64,000 nucleotides of DNA, taken from assembly GCA_040901765.1 (NCBI GenBank), contig JBBDYG010000099.1:1-64000 (forward strand), read 5' to 3'. The notes under the pieces are model-generated. The model was not told the origin of the DNA and did not search any database. It was given only the letters and a program-made list of their open reading frames with translations. The translations under genes and the position numbers were made by a program. This DNA is from JBBDYG01 sp040901765. GTDB lineage: Bacteria; Planctomycetota; Planctomycetia; Pirellulales; Lacipirellulaceae. Below are positions 41,937-50,486 of the stretch, piece by piece; position 1 is the first letter of the stretch, and each line of letters opens with the position of its first letter.

Positions 41937-42020
41937 AATGACGAAGCACGAATGACGAATGACGAATGAGAAAGTGGTTGTGCATTACCATTCGTCATTC
42001 GTCATTCGTCATTCGTCATT
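41937..42020. repeat. Palindromic repeat of ATTCGTCATTCGTCATTCGT type, no cargo
   Basis: Left arm 41937-41969 (starts AATGACGAAGCACGAATGAC) and right arm 41988-42020 (ATTCGTCATTCGTCATT tandem) with about 18 bases between. The left arm is identical over 33 bases to the left end of the element at 46743-47194, which holds a gene between its arms. Confidence 0.9.
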
Positions 42021-42058
42021 AACTCGATCTTGCTACGTCCATTTTGTGGGAATTCCCT

Positions 42059-43273
42059 ATGTCTCGTTGCGTTTTGGCTTATTCGGGCGGTCTCGATACG
42101 TCGGTGATTTTGGGTTGGTTGATCGACGAAGGGTACGAGATTCATGCGGTGTACGTGGATCTCGGCCAGCCGTGCGAGGATCGCGAGGCGATTCTCAAGA
42201 AGGCTCGTGACCATGGGGCGAAGTCGGCGCGGATCGTCGATGCTCGCGATGAACTGTGCCGCGACTTTGCGTTTCCCGTGCTTCAGTGGCAGGCGAAGTA
42301 CGAGAACATTTACCTGCTGGGCACGTCGATCGCGCGGCCGCTGATCGCCAAGGCCTGCTTGCAGGTGGCGCGAGAAGTGGGTGCCACGGCGTTTGCCCAC
42401 GGCGCGACCGGAAAGGGGAACGACCAATGCCGATTCCAACTCGCGGCCGAGGCGCTAGAGCCAAACATCACAATCATCGCCCCCTGGCGAATGCAGAAGT
42501 TTCGCGATACGTTTCCCGGCCGGCGCGAGATGATCGACTACTGCGCGGCGAAGAACATACCGGTGAAGGCGTCGCTCTCGAAGCCTTACAGCTCCGACGA
42601 GAACGTGCTCCACATCTCCTACGAGGCCGGTGACCTCGAAGACCCCGCGGTAAACGGCGTGGCGATTGTCGACTTTGGCATGACCGTGTCGCCACAGCAG
42701 GCACCGGACAAGACGGAAGTGGTGACGATCGGATTTGAATCAGGTTTGCCCGTGTCACTGAACGGCGCTAAAAAAGGCCCGCTCGCGATGGTCGAAGAGC
42801 TAAACACGAACGCCGGCCGCAACGGCATAGGGCGAATCGACATCGTTGAGAATCGGTTCGTCGGCATGAAGAGCCGCGGCGTGTACGAAGCGCCGGGAAT
42901 GACAACGCTGTACGCGGCGCATTTGGCGCTCGAGCAACTCACGCTCGACCGCGAGCTAGTTCACCTGCGCGATCGAATCGCGCCGGAAGTGGCCGAGATG
43001 GTGTACTACGGCTTTTGGTACGTGCCGAAGATGGACGCCTTAATGGCCTTCATTCGCGAAGCGCAGAAGCCGGTTACTGGCGAAGTGACGCTCGGTCTCT
43101 ACAAGGGCAATATTGAAATCCACGCCCGCACGAGTCCGTTCAGTCTCTACGATGCAGCCGTGGCGAGCATGGAAGCGGGCGGAAGTTACGATCAAACCGA
43201 CGCGGAAGGGTTTCTAAGGATTCAGGGCCTGCCGAGCCGGGTGATGGGAAGAGTATGGCCAAGAAAGTATTGA
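42059..43273 (+). CDS. argG: Argininosuccinate synthase
   Basis: A 404-residue enzyme joining citrulline and aspartate in arginine synthesis. ATP-binding P-loop AYSGGLDTSVILGWL at the N-terminus, then AHGATGKGNDQCRFQLA, APWRMQKF, NIPVKASLSKPYSSDENVLH, and GMTTLYAAHLALEQLTLD. Full length and motifs match ArgG. ATG 42059 (SRCVLAYSGG); the extra five codons upstream are not needed. No other arg gene is adjacent. Confidence 0.95.
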   Translation: MSRCVLAYSGGLDTSVILGWLIDEGYEIHAVYVDLGQPCEDREAILKKARDHGAKSARIVDARDELCRDFAFPVLQWQAKYENIYLLGTSIARPLIAKACLQVAREVGATAFAHGATGKGNDQCRFQLAAEALEPNITIIAPWRMQKFRDTFPGRREMIDYCAAKNIPVKASLSKPYSSDENVLHISYEAGDLEDPAVNGVAIVDFGMTVSPQQAPDKTEVVTIGFESGLPVSLNGAKKGPLAMVEELNTNAGRNGIGRIDIVENRFVGMKSRGVYEAPGMTTLYAAHLALEQLTLDRELVHLRDRIAPEVAEMVYYGFWYVPKMDALMAFIREAQKPVTGEVTLGLYKGNIEIHARTSPFSLYDAAVASMEAGGSYDQTDAEGFLRIQGLPSRVMGRVWPRKY

Positions 43274-43737
43274 GGGGCTGGGAGTTGGAGACTGGGGGCT
43301 GGGGGAAAGACCATGGGGATCAACAGTTATCGAGATTTGATTGTGTGGCGTGAGGGCATGCAATTGGCGACGGCTGCTTATCGCGCCACGGAATCATTTC
43401 CACAGCGCGAACTTTACGGGCTGACGAGTCAACTCCGTCGCTGCGCGGTTTCGGTGCCATCCAATATCGCCGAAGGTCACGCGCGATCATCCACGAAGGA
43501 TTATCTGCGGCATCTTTCTATCGCCTTGGGTTCGCTAGCAGAATTGGAGACGCAGCTCATTTTGTCGAAAGAGTTGGGATATCTTCCAGACGATCGGCTC
43601 AAAGAACTCCTCGAATTCTCGGACACATTGGGACGTCGGCTCCGCAGCCTACAGCAGTCACTCCAGAGACGCCTTCGCGATAATCTCTAGAACTAGGAAA
43701 TTGCCAGCCCCCAATCCCCAGTCCCCAGCTCCCTCCG
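43274..43737. mobile_element. Inverted-repeat-flanked four-helix-bundle gene cassette 1
   Basis: Left arm 43274-43309 (CTGGGAGTTGGAGACTGGGG) begins right after the argG stop, and right arm 43703-43737 (CAATCCCCAGTCCCCAGCTC) ends one base before the permease ATG. The arms are inverted, imperfect copies. The only gene inside is the S23/IVP-type protein at 43313-43690. A single similar arm is at about 60716-60748. Mobility is inference. Confidence 0.6.
43313..43690 (+). CDS. Four-helix-bundle protein (23S rRNA intervening-sequence / S23 family)
   Basis: A 125-residue protein: NSYRDLIVWREGMQLATAAY, FPQRELYGLTSQLRRCAVSV, PSNIAEGHARSSTKDYLRHL, SIALGSLAELETQLILSKEL. All four helices and the VPSNIAEG motif of the 23S rRNA IVP family are present. 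These proteins bind nucleic acid in the Avd relative of diversity-generating retroelements, but no reverse transcriptase is near. It lies alone between inverted repeat arms. ATG 43313. Confidence 0.9.
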   Translation: MGINSYRDLIVWREGMQLATAAYRATESFPQRELYGLTSQLRRCAVSVPSNIAEGHARSSTKDYLRHLSIALGSLAELETQLILSKELGYLPDDRLKELLEFSDTLGRRLRSLQQSLQRRLRDNL

Positions 43738-43738
43738 C

Positions 43739-45379
43739 ATGTACCTTACTGAAAACCCTGTCCTCCAGCACGAGCTGATCGCCAACCTCCGGATGCACCG
43801 GGCGTTTGTGCTGCTGGCGGTGTACTTGGGATTGCTGGGTGGGATTGTTTACCTCGCCTGGCCGCAGGAACAGCGGCTTGATTTCGCGCAACCCGAGGCG
43901 GCCAAACGGTTGGTTAACCTTTTCTTTTTTGGGCAATACCTGCTGGCATCGCTGATGGCGCCGAGCTTCGCCGCGGGGGCGATCACCGGTGAGAAGGAGC
44001 GGCAGAGCTACGAGATGCTGCTGGCCAGCCCGCTACGGCCGGGCGCAATCGTGGCCGGCAAACTGCTGTCCGCGTTGTGCCATCTCGCGATTCTGATGAT
44101 CTGCTCGCTGCCGATCGTCATGCTCTGCCTGCCGCTTGGCGGCGTGTCGCCTTACGAAGTGCTAGCGGCCTATGTCGCAATGATCTCCACGGTCGCGCTC
44201 TACGGAACGATCAGCCTATGGGCTAGCAGCTACTTTCAGCGGACGAGTGCGTCGCTCGTGGTCTCTTACCTAATGATCCTCCCACTCGCGATGGTCGGAG
44301 TGCTTTTGTGGAATCAGCTTGGCCAGCTCGGTCCATTGCGCGTGGCGGTCGCCGTTACTGTCGTACCGGTGGCGTGCCTCGTGGCGATCGGCTTTCTTTG
44401 GCGAGACATTGCCCAGCGCTTGCTTCATCCGCCCGATCTGGGCAGCGAAGGCAAAGAGGTCGTCAACCTGGAAACTGAAGCCCGGGAAGCCGTGGGGCTG
44501 TATATCCAGCGCGATGAATTTCCCGACCGGCTGTTCGCCCCCCCCAAGCGGACGAGTTTTCTCGAAGAGAACGCGAACCCGATTTACGACAAGGAAATGC
44601 GGAGCGAGATTTTTAGCCAGGGAACCCTCATGCTCCGCCTGGTGATTCAGATTTCGATGGGGCTGGCGATCCCGATCATGGCCCCGTGTCTCTACATTTG
44701 GCCGCAATATGCCCCGTGGTACATATCCTATGTGATTCTATTCAACATGCTGGTAGGCCCCGTCTTCTCGGCTGGAAGCGTGACCAGCGAGCGTGAACGG
44801 CAGACGCTTGACCTGCTATTGGTGACACTGCTCACGCCGTGGCAAATGCTGTGGGGCAAGCTGTTGTCGGGGCTACGCGTGTCGAGCGTGCTGACTTCAT
44901 TCCTATTGTGGCCGGTGATCTTAGCCTGCATGATGCCGAACCTGTTCTGGCGCAACTTGCCGACCATGGCTGGCTACCTACTAATCGTTGGGCTGTGTTG
45001 CATCACGACCGCGATGACGGCTCTCTTCTGTTCCACGATGGCCCAGAAAACCGCCACGAGTTTGTTAAGTTCTTATTTAATCATTCTAGTGATGTTCGCT
45101 GCACCGCCGGCGTCGCGATTTTTTGCGGATACATTCTTTGCGGGCAGCGCCAGCGCCAATGACATTCGTTGGCTAGGAGTGTTTAGCCCGTTCGCCGCGA
45201 CGTTCGCTTTGCCGCTCGATGCCGCACGTCTGGGCGAGGTCACCGCTGTCGCGGGAGGTTCCAACCCCGGTGACCTGCCCCTGTTCTTCGGCTACGTGGG
45301 CACGACGCTGCTCTACAACGGAATGTTGCTGCTACTCATGATGTGGATCCTGCAAGTCCGCTGGCGGATATCGGAGTAG
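43739..45379 (+). CDS. ABC-2 type transporter permease (two repeats)
   Basis: A 546-residue membrane protein with about 12 hydrophobic segments. NPVLQHELIANLRMHRAFVL at the N-terminus, GEKERQSYEMLLASPLRPGA and SERERQTLDLLLVTLLTPWQ (the repeated 'ERQ...LL..L.P' of ABC-2 permeases) at about 85 and 350. Two halves of similar layout suggest an internal duplication. The ATPase subunit is not in the window next to it. Substrate unknown. Confidence 0.85.
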   Translation: MYLTENPVLQHELIANLRMHRAFVLLAVYLGLLGGIVYLAWPQEQRLDFAQPEAAKRLVNLFFFGQYLLASLMAPSFAAGAITGEKERQSYEMLLASPLRPGAIVAGKLLSALCHLAILMICSLPIVMLCLPLGGVSPYEVLAAYVAMISTVALYGTISLWASSYFQRTSASLVVSYLMILPLAMVGVLLWNQLGQLGPLRVAVAVTVVPVACLVAIGFLWRDIAQRLLHPPDLGSEGKEVVNLETEAREAVGLYIQRDEFPDRLFAPPKRTSFLEENANPIYDKEMRSEIFSQGTLMLRLVIQISMGLAIPIMAPCLYIWPQYAPWYISYVILFNMLVGPVFSAGSVTSERERQTLDLLLVTLLTPWQMLWGKLLSGLRVSSVLTSFLLWPVILACMMPNLFWRNLPTMAGYLLIVGLCCITTAMTALFCSTMAQKTATSLLSSYLIILVMFAAPPASRFFADTFFAGSASANDIRWLGVFSPFAATFALPLDAARLGEVTAVAGGSNPGDLPLFFGYVGTTLLYNGMLLLLMMWILQVRWRISE

Positions 45380-45465
45380 GATGATTCCGAAGGTTCCGTC
45401 GCTTGACCCCTAACAGTCAGCCGTGCGATAACTCAAGTAATATCGCCATCTTGGGGAACGGTTCC

Positions 45466-46743
45466 ATGTCAGACATGCCATCCGCGGACGAACGCGCTGC
45501 GCAGGAGGAGCATCGTACACAAGACGATCGGGATTTATTGCTGTATGAAACGCGGCTGTCCCGCCCAATTCGCATGAAGATTCCCGAGTTCGAGCGGGGG
45601 GATCGACTGCGGCACGTCATCTTCTCGGGACAGTTCTCGGTGGAACTGCTGGAAGAACTGGCTGGCATCGCCGACATGATTCGGCTTCTCTCAAAGCATC
45701 GCGGCGGTCAGGATTTTCTCATCAATTTGCTGCACCACAAGCGGGCCATGCTGTACTTCACGCAGCCTTCGACCCGCACATTCCTCTCCTTCATGGCGGC
45801 GTGCCAGATTCTGGGAATCACGTGCAACGAAGTCCGCGATGCTTCCACGTCGTCGGAAACTAAGGGCGAGACGCGGTTCGATTCGATCCGCATGTTTAGT
45901 AGCTATTTCGATTTAATCATCATGCGCAGCCCCATCGCACGACTGGCGGAGGCGTGTGCCTACTTGATGAACGACCTCGATCGGTCCGGCAGCCGAAGCG
46001 TGCCGATCGTCAACGCCGGCTCGGGCGCGGATGAGCATCCGACACAGGCGCTGCTCGATATCTACACGCTGCAACGAACGTTCCAGTTTGACAGTCCCGA
46101 AGACTCTCCGATGGCGAGCCGATTCGATGAACTGCGCCGGTTTCCCGGCAACGAGAATCTGTCGCGGGGTCTGGCGAATAAAGTTTATGGCTTTTGCGGC
46201 GACATCGGTCGAGGGCGGACGGTGCGGTCGCTCGCCATGCTGTTGGCAAACTACGAGAACGCCCGGCTCGTGTTCATTGCGCCGGACCATCCGAAGCTGC
46301 GAATGCGCGACGACCTGCGCGAGCGGCTCCTCGACAGAAACGTGCGGATTTATGAATTCGAGTCGTTCGAGGAATCGCTCGACGGCCGGCCGGTAATCGA
46401 GCAACTCGACGCACTCTACATGACGCGAATCCAAAAAGAACACGATTCACCGGAAGACCGTGCCGGTTTCGCGGCGATCGACTTCTCGAAGTACTGCCTG
46501 ACTCCGGTGTTGGTCGGCCGGATGAAACTCTACGCTCCGATTCTGCACCCGTTTCCGCGCGACCAACATTTTGGCGAGATCCCTCCAGCAATCGACAGCG
46601 ACCCGCGGGCGATGTATTTCCGCCAGGCGCGAAACGGCATGTGGGTGCGGGCAGCGCTGCTGGCCCATCTCTTCGACGTGGACCACCATATCTCGCGATA
46701 CTTTCATAACGAGTTTCGCGAGACGCATAGTTACAATGAGTGA
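45466..46743 (+). CDS. pyrB: Aspartate carbamoyltransferase (long form)
   Basis: A 425-residue carbamoyltransferase. FTQPSTRTFLSFMAACQILG holds the STRT carbamoyl-phosphate motif, HPTQALLDIYTLQRTF the HPTQ motif, and YAPILHPFPRDQHFGEIPP is like the HPLPR aspartate-binding loop of PyrB and unlike the HCLP of ornithine carbamoyltransferase. It catalyses the first step of pyrimidine synthesis. About 70 N-terminal residues and several insertions make it 100 longer than usual. ATG 45466 is chosen over TTG 45403. The stop is immediately followed by an inverted-repeat cassette. Confidence 0.88.
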   Translation: MSDMPSADERAAQEEHRTQDDRDLLLYETRLSRPIRMKIPEFERGDRLRHVIFSGQFSVELLEELAGIADMIRLLSKHRGGQDFLINLLHHKRAMLYFTQPSTRTFLSFMAACQILGITCNEVRDASTSSETKGETRFDSIRMFSSYFDLIIMRSPIARLAEACAYLMNDLDRSGSRSVPIVNAGSGADEHPTQALLDIYTLQRTFQFDSPEDSPMASRFDELRRFPGNENLSRGLANKVYGFCGDIGRGRTVRSLAMLLANYENARLVFIAPDHPKLRMRDDLRERLLDRNVRIYEFESFEESLDGRPVIEQLDALYMTRIQKEHDSPEDRAGFAAIDFSKYCLTPVLVGRMKLYAPILHPFPRDQHFGEIPPAIDSDPRAMYFRQARNGMWVRAALLAHLFDVDHHISRYFHNEFRETHSYNE

Positions 46744-47194
46744 ATGACGAAGCACGAATGACGAATGACGAATGAATGACAATGAGTCACTCCATGATGA
46801 ACGTGTGTCTGTACAGAGGTACGATTTGGAGGAGCGCACCGCCAAGTTTGCGGAGTTGGTGATCGACTTTGTTTCAGAGATCCGATTAAGTCCGATCACG
46901 TCTCCGCTTGTCACACAGCTCATTCGCTCCGCAACGAGTATCGGAGCTAACTATTGTGAAGCTGATGACGCGGAGTCAAAGCGTGATTTTCGACACAAGA
47001 TCGGCATCTGTCGTAAAGAGGCGCGAGAAACAAAGTATTGGTTTCAGATGATCGCCAAGGCCGTTCCAGCCAGCAAGGACCAAGCCCGCCGACTTTGGCA
47101 AGAGGCGAATGAATTGCATCTAATCTTTTCCAAAATTCGGCGCTCATGCGACAAATAGCCACTCGTCCTTCATTCGTCATTCGTCATTCGTCAT
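46743..47194. mobile_element. Inverted-repeat-flanked four-helix-bundle gene cassette 2
   Basis: Left arm begins AATGACGAAGCACGAATGAC at 46743 (last base of the pyrB stop) and right arm ends at 47194 over the ATG of the next gene. ACGAATGACGAATGACGAAT (from 46754) and its reverse complement (to 47191) pair over 22 bases. It holds one gene, 46772-47158. The same left arm (33 identical bases) occurs in the empty element at 41937-42020. Mobility is inference. Confidence 0.65.
46772..47158 (+). CDS. Four-helix-bundle protein (S23/IVP family), second type
   Basis: A 128-residue protein: YDLEERTAKFAELVIDFVSE, SPLVTQLIRSATSIGANYCE, ADDAESKRDFRHKIGICRKE, ARETKYWFQMIAKAVPASKD. The 'RSATSIGANY.EA' motif and KEARETKYW helix are those of the second main IVP subgroup. 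It is about 20% alike to the copy at 43313, so it is not a recent duplicate. The start lies inside the left repeat arm; another ATG frame is less likely. Confidence 0.88.
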   Translation: MNDNESLHDERVSVQRYDLEERTAKFAELVIDFVSEIRLSPITSPLVTQLIRSATSIGANYCEADDAESKRDFRHKIGICRKEARETKYWFQMIAKAVPASKDQARRLWQEANELHLIFSKIRRSCDK

Positions 47195-47768
47195 GCTTCT
47201 CATCGACGGCTACAACCTGCTGCACGCCACTGACCTGTTTGGGCAAGGGGCGGCAGCCGGGACGTTGCAGGGATCGCGCGAGGCGCTACTCACATTTCTT
47301 GCGCGGGCACTCAATGAGCGGGAGCGCAAGCAGACGACGATCGTGTTCGATGCTGCCGGCGCTCCACCGGGGCTGCCGACGATTGTGCCCTGGGAGGGCA
47401 TTACGGCGCGCTTCGCCCGGGGGTACGACGACGCCGACGCGCTGATGGAGGAGATCATCGAGCAGCATCCCGCGCCGAAATCGTTGGTGGTCGTCTCCAG
47501 CGACCGCCGAGTGCAGCGGGCCGCCCGCCATCGCGGGGCGAAGATCGAAGAAAGCCAGTCCTGGTTTGAGGCGATGCGACGGCGGAAGTCGTCGAGTCGC
47601 GAATCTGGTGAAGTGAAGGCAGCACCGATTGAAGATGCGAGCTATTGGGTCAAGCAGTTTGGCGGCGTAGAAGAGCCAAGGGAGGAATCCCTGCCTCACA
47701 AGCATCCGGACGATTTCGAGAATCCCTTTCCGCCGGGGTATGGAGATGACTTGCTGCGGAACGGGTGA
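47193..47768 (+). CDS. NYN/PIN-like ribonuclease of the YacP (DUF901) family
   Basis: A 191-residue protein: MLLIDGYNLLHATDLFG (first Asp of the NYN fold), TTIVFDAAGAPPGL, FARGYDDADALMEEIIEQHP and LVVVSSDRRVQRAARHRGAK (C-terminal Asp/Arg). This is the YacP/Rae1 layout; those proteins cleave mRNA on ribosomes. The C-terminal Pro-rich tail is extra. Its ATG is within the right arm of the cassette. Confidence 0.8.
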   Translation: MLLIDGYNLLHATDLFGQGAAAGTLQGSREALLTFLARALNERERKQTTIVFDAAGAPPGLPTIVPWEGITARFARGYDDADALMEEIIEQHPAPKSLVVVSSDRRVQRAARHRGAKIEESQSWFEAMRRRKSSSRESGEVKAAPIEDASYWVKQFGGVEEPREESLPHKHPDDFENPFPPGYGDDLLRNG

Positions 47769-47846
47769 CAGAAGACTTGTCCGCAGATGTCGCCGATGGA
47801 CGCAGATGCAGGAGGTAATTCCTCTCGACTGCCACTGTTGGTCCAG

Positions 47847-48575
47847 TTAGTTCGCCGGTGAAATGATTTTTTCAATCGCATCGGCTAAACGCTCGCGCGC
47901 GATCCACACGGTTTCTTTCTCTCGCCAGAGGTCGGGGACGCTGCCGGGGCGGCGCCAGGCGGCCCCGAGAAATGCGCCAACGCGGCCGGCGATTGACCGT
48001 TGATTAAGAACCTGCCGCACGTCGGCGGGTGGCGGTTCCGCGGCGTGGCGGGTGATCACGGCGGCGATCTCGATCGCGATGTCATGCTCACGACACCACT
48101 TGGCGGCCGCATAAATGTCATGCGGAATCGCCGCCAGTGCATCGATCCCCGGCGGTGATCTGAGGCGGTTCGTCGCCCACAACGGGCCACGGGGACACGC
48201 AGAATTCGCCCACGTCGGCAGTTCCAACTGCTCGTTTGGCTTCCCTGTGAGGCCGCTTGCAAGGAGCACCGTGTTGGCTGCGAGACCATCGGCGAGTCCC
48301 ACGGCCAAAGTGCCGACCACGACTAATTGCGGTTTATGGGCATGGGCAATCGCGTCCGTCATCTCGACAAGCGAAGTCGACTTGGCGGCAATTCCCAGCG
48401 CGACGACTCGCTCGCCAAGTTTTCCCAAGCGAATGGAAAAACCGTTGGCCCGCAGGTCGGCGGCGTCTTGCAGGCGATCGACCAACCCGCCCGCCGTTTC
48501 CGCGTTGCGGAAAAGAACGGCCCCATCACACAAAAGCGTGCGCGAGCCGATAGGTTTGCGAGGATTATCATCCAT
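47847..48575 (-). CDS. Diverged nucleoside-phosphorylase-like protein
   Basis: A 242-residue protein. LVVVGTLAVGLADGLAANTV and the C-terminal VLNQRSIAGRVGAFLGAAWRRPGSVPDLWREKE align by eye with nucleoside phosphorylases of planctomycetes (ALVAGSLA, and QKS-AG-LGA--GA-WRRPS--DLW). The key DMET motif is replaced by AIPHDIYAAAKWC, so phosphorylase activity is doubtful. It lies 35 bases after the histidine kinase on the same strand. Confidence 0.55.
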   Translation of the reverse strand: MDDNPRKPIGSRTLLCDGAVLFRNAETAGGLVDRLQDAADLRANGFSIRLGKLGERVVALGIAAKSTSLVEMTDAIAHAHKPQLVVVGTLAVGLADGLAANTVLLASGLTGKPNEQLELPTWANSACPRGPLWATNRLRSPPGIDALAAIPHDIYAAAKWCREHDIAIEIAAVITRHAAEPPPADVRQVLNQRSIAGRVGAFLGAAWRRPGSVPDLWREKETVWIARERLADAIEKIISPAN

Positions 48576-48610
48576 TCGCGATACTCGTTAGCGTCAGCTG
48601 CTGTTTACCT

Positions 48611-49441
48611 CTATTCTACCGCGGCGGGTAGGCTCAGTGTGATGATGGTTCCCTGCGCCGGCTGGCTTTCGACTTGAATCTTTCCTCCGTGGTCGGTAAC
48701 AATCCGCCAACACTTGGATAGTCCGAAGCCTAAACCTCGTCCCGCTTCGCGGCCGCTGAAAAACGGATCAAACAGGTGCTCGCGAATTTCGGGGGGAATA
48801 CCGGGCCCGGTGTCGCGAACGAATAGCTCGGCGTAACGGTTCTTCGCCAGTGCAGCACGGCAGCCAAGCACAATTTCGCCGCTGACGCCGATGGCTTCCA
48901 AAGAATTATCAGCCAGTGCTCGAAGGGCAATGGAGATTTGGGTGCGGTCGATGCGCGCTAAGTCGCAAGCCGTGGGAAGGTCCGTGTGGAGCGCCACTTG
49001 GCGGTCCGCGGCAGCGGATGCGAGTTCCTCGGCAACTTGGGTGACGAGCTCGCGAAGGTCGGTTTCCTGAAGCTCCAGCGCCGGAGGCCGCGCAAACAGC
49101 ATCAGATCGGCAATCATCTCATGCGCGCGAAGGGCCTGAGCGTGGATCGACTCAAGCATCCGCCGACGCTGCGGATCGCGCTCGTCTTTAAGCAGCGTCT
49201 GCGCGCGGCCGGCAATATTGGCCAGCGGATTGTTAATTTCGTGGCTGGCGCCGTAAGCCAACTCTTTGAGCGATTCGAGCTTGGCGTGTTCTAAATCTTG
49301 TGCCGAACTACGCAAGTCCGCGAGTTCACGCTGAACCGCAAGAAGGCGATCTTCAAGTCGGCGATTGCGGTGGCGCAGCGCGGCAACCCACAGCTCGTAT
49401 TCAGCGAACGAGGGATCACTGATTCGGGCCGCGTCGCGCAT
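48611..49441 (-). CDS. Sensor histidine kinase
   Basis: A 276-residue soluble kinase. A coiled coil (RHRNRRLEDRLLAVQRELAD) precedes the H box GASHEINNPLANIAGRAQTL (phosphorylated His). N box ALADNSLEAI, G1 VRDTGPGIP, G2 GRGLGFGLSKCWRIVTDHGG follow. No sensor domain or membrane segment. It is 16 bases after the response regulator gene on the same strand, and both presumably form a pair. Confidence 0.9.
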   Translation of the reverse strand: MRDAARISDPSFAEYELWVAALRHRNRRLEDRLLAVQRELADLRSSAQDLEHAKLESLKELAYGASHEINNPLANIAGRAQTLLKDERDPQRRRMLESIHAQALRAHEMIADLMLFARPPALELQETDLRELVTQVAEELASAAADRQVALHTDLPTACDLARIDRTQISIALRALADNSLEAIGVSGEIVLGCRAALAKNRYAELFVRDTGPGIPPEIREHLFDPFFSGREAGRGLGFGLSKCWRIVTDHGGKIQVESQPAQGTIITLSLPAAVE

Positions 49442-49457
49442 CGGAGGTTGATTTAAC

Positions 49458-50039
49458 CTAACGGACCGTCACGGTTTCGAGATCCAGGAGCTGACACGCT
49501 CGCTGCACGAGCAGATCGACGTCGAAAGGCTTCTTGATGAAGTCGTTTGCGCCGGCGTCGCGAAGCTTTTGAATCTTGTCCTGCTCGATCATGCCGCTGA
49601 TGCAGATGATTCGCACGTCGTCCATGGTCTTGTCCTTGCGAACTAGCTGACAGACCTCCATGCCATTGATGTCGGGGAGCATCACGTCGAGCACGACTAG
49701 GTCAGGGCGAAACTCCTTGATCAACATGCCGGCGCCGAAGCCATTGTTGACGCTGCGGAGATCAAATCGCCCATCGCGGCTAAAGTGATCGACCATCAAT
49801 TCGACCAAGTCTTGATCGTCATCGACAATAAGAATCTTCCGCTTGCCGCTGTCGAGGGCATCGGTCGGGATGCCGTTGTCGCGCATGAACGCATAGAGTT
49901 GATCGCGCGGGATCCTACGAAAACGACTACCCGGAACGCGAAAACCCTTCAACTGCCCCGAATCGAAGCAGCGAATGATCGTTTGCTGGCTGACCTTACA
50001 AATTTTGGCGGCTTCGCCGGTAGTAAACACAGTTTTCAT
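49458..50039 (-). CDS. Response regulator with N-terminal excisionase-type HTH
   Basis: A 193-residue protein. Residues 1-55 are a MerR/excisionase-like HTH (FTTGEAAKICKVSQQTIIRC, then LKGFRVPGSRFRRIPRDQL). Residues 67-190 are a receiver: KILIVDDDQDLVELM, phosphoacceptor Asp118 in LVVLDVMLPDINGMEV, and DFIKKPFDVD with its Lys. The reversed order (DNA-binding domain first) is unusual outside planctomycetes. The kinase is at 48611-49441. Confidence 0.88.
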   Translation of the reverse strand: MKTVFTTGEAAKICKVSQQTIIRCFDSGQLKGFRVPGSRFRRIPRDQLYAFMRDNGIPTDALDSGKRKILIVDDDQDLVELMVDHFSRDGRFDLRSVNNGFGAGMLIKEFRPDLVVLDVMLPDINGMEVCQLVRKDKTMDDVRIICISGMIEQDKIQKLRDAGANDFIKKPFDVDLLVQRACQLLDLETVTVR

Positions 50040-50486
50040 ACGCGAACCATCCCTCTCCTTAGTTGATGGTGACGATCCTTGCCTTGCGTGATCGATCGTC
50101 CAATCGACTTTGCCCCAGTGCGAAGTAAAGCGTAGGGGCAGAGCCGAGTGACCGACTTTCGAGCGATCGCCGTCCTATGGGCAAGCTTCCCGCAGCACCC
50201 GGAGTCCGCAAACCGCAACGCTATCGCGTTCGTTGCAGTCCCACGAGTCGCTGCAAAGGGCAACGTTCGCCACTTCTGCCGAGGTTGCCTGCCTTGCCAA
50301 AGGTCTGCGAATTATATCGGTACTAAAAGGTGAGTCAATACCGATTGAATTGATACAAGTGATTGGTGCAACAAGGCTTACATCAATTCCTACTGAAAAG
50401 CATCGCAAAATTTCTGCCCAGCCCCCGGCAACGGCGAGACTGATGTTATCTTCCCCGAATCACCAGAAAGAGGCGTTAGACCGCCA
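50040..50486. other. Intergenic region, no gene seen
   Basis: 447 bases between the response regulator start and the mnmG stop. No convincing coding frame or palindrome. The AT-richer middle (about 50310-50420) may hold the response regulator promoter. Confidence 0.5.

Noticed and set aside
43274..43737. Four-helix-bundle gene as part of a diversity-generating retroelement
   Set aside because: No reverse transcriptase, template repeat or variable repeat is present nearby.
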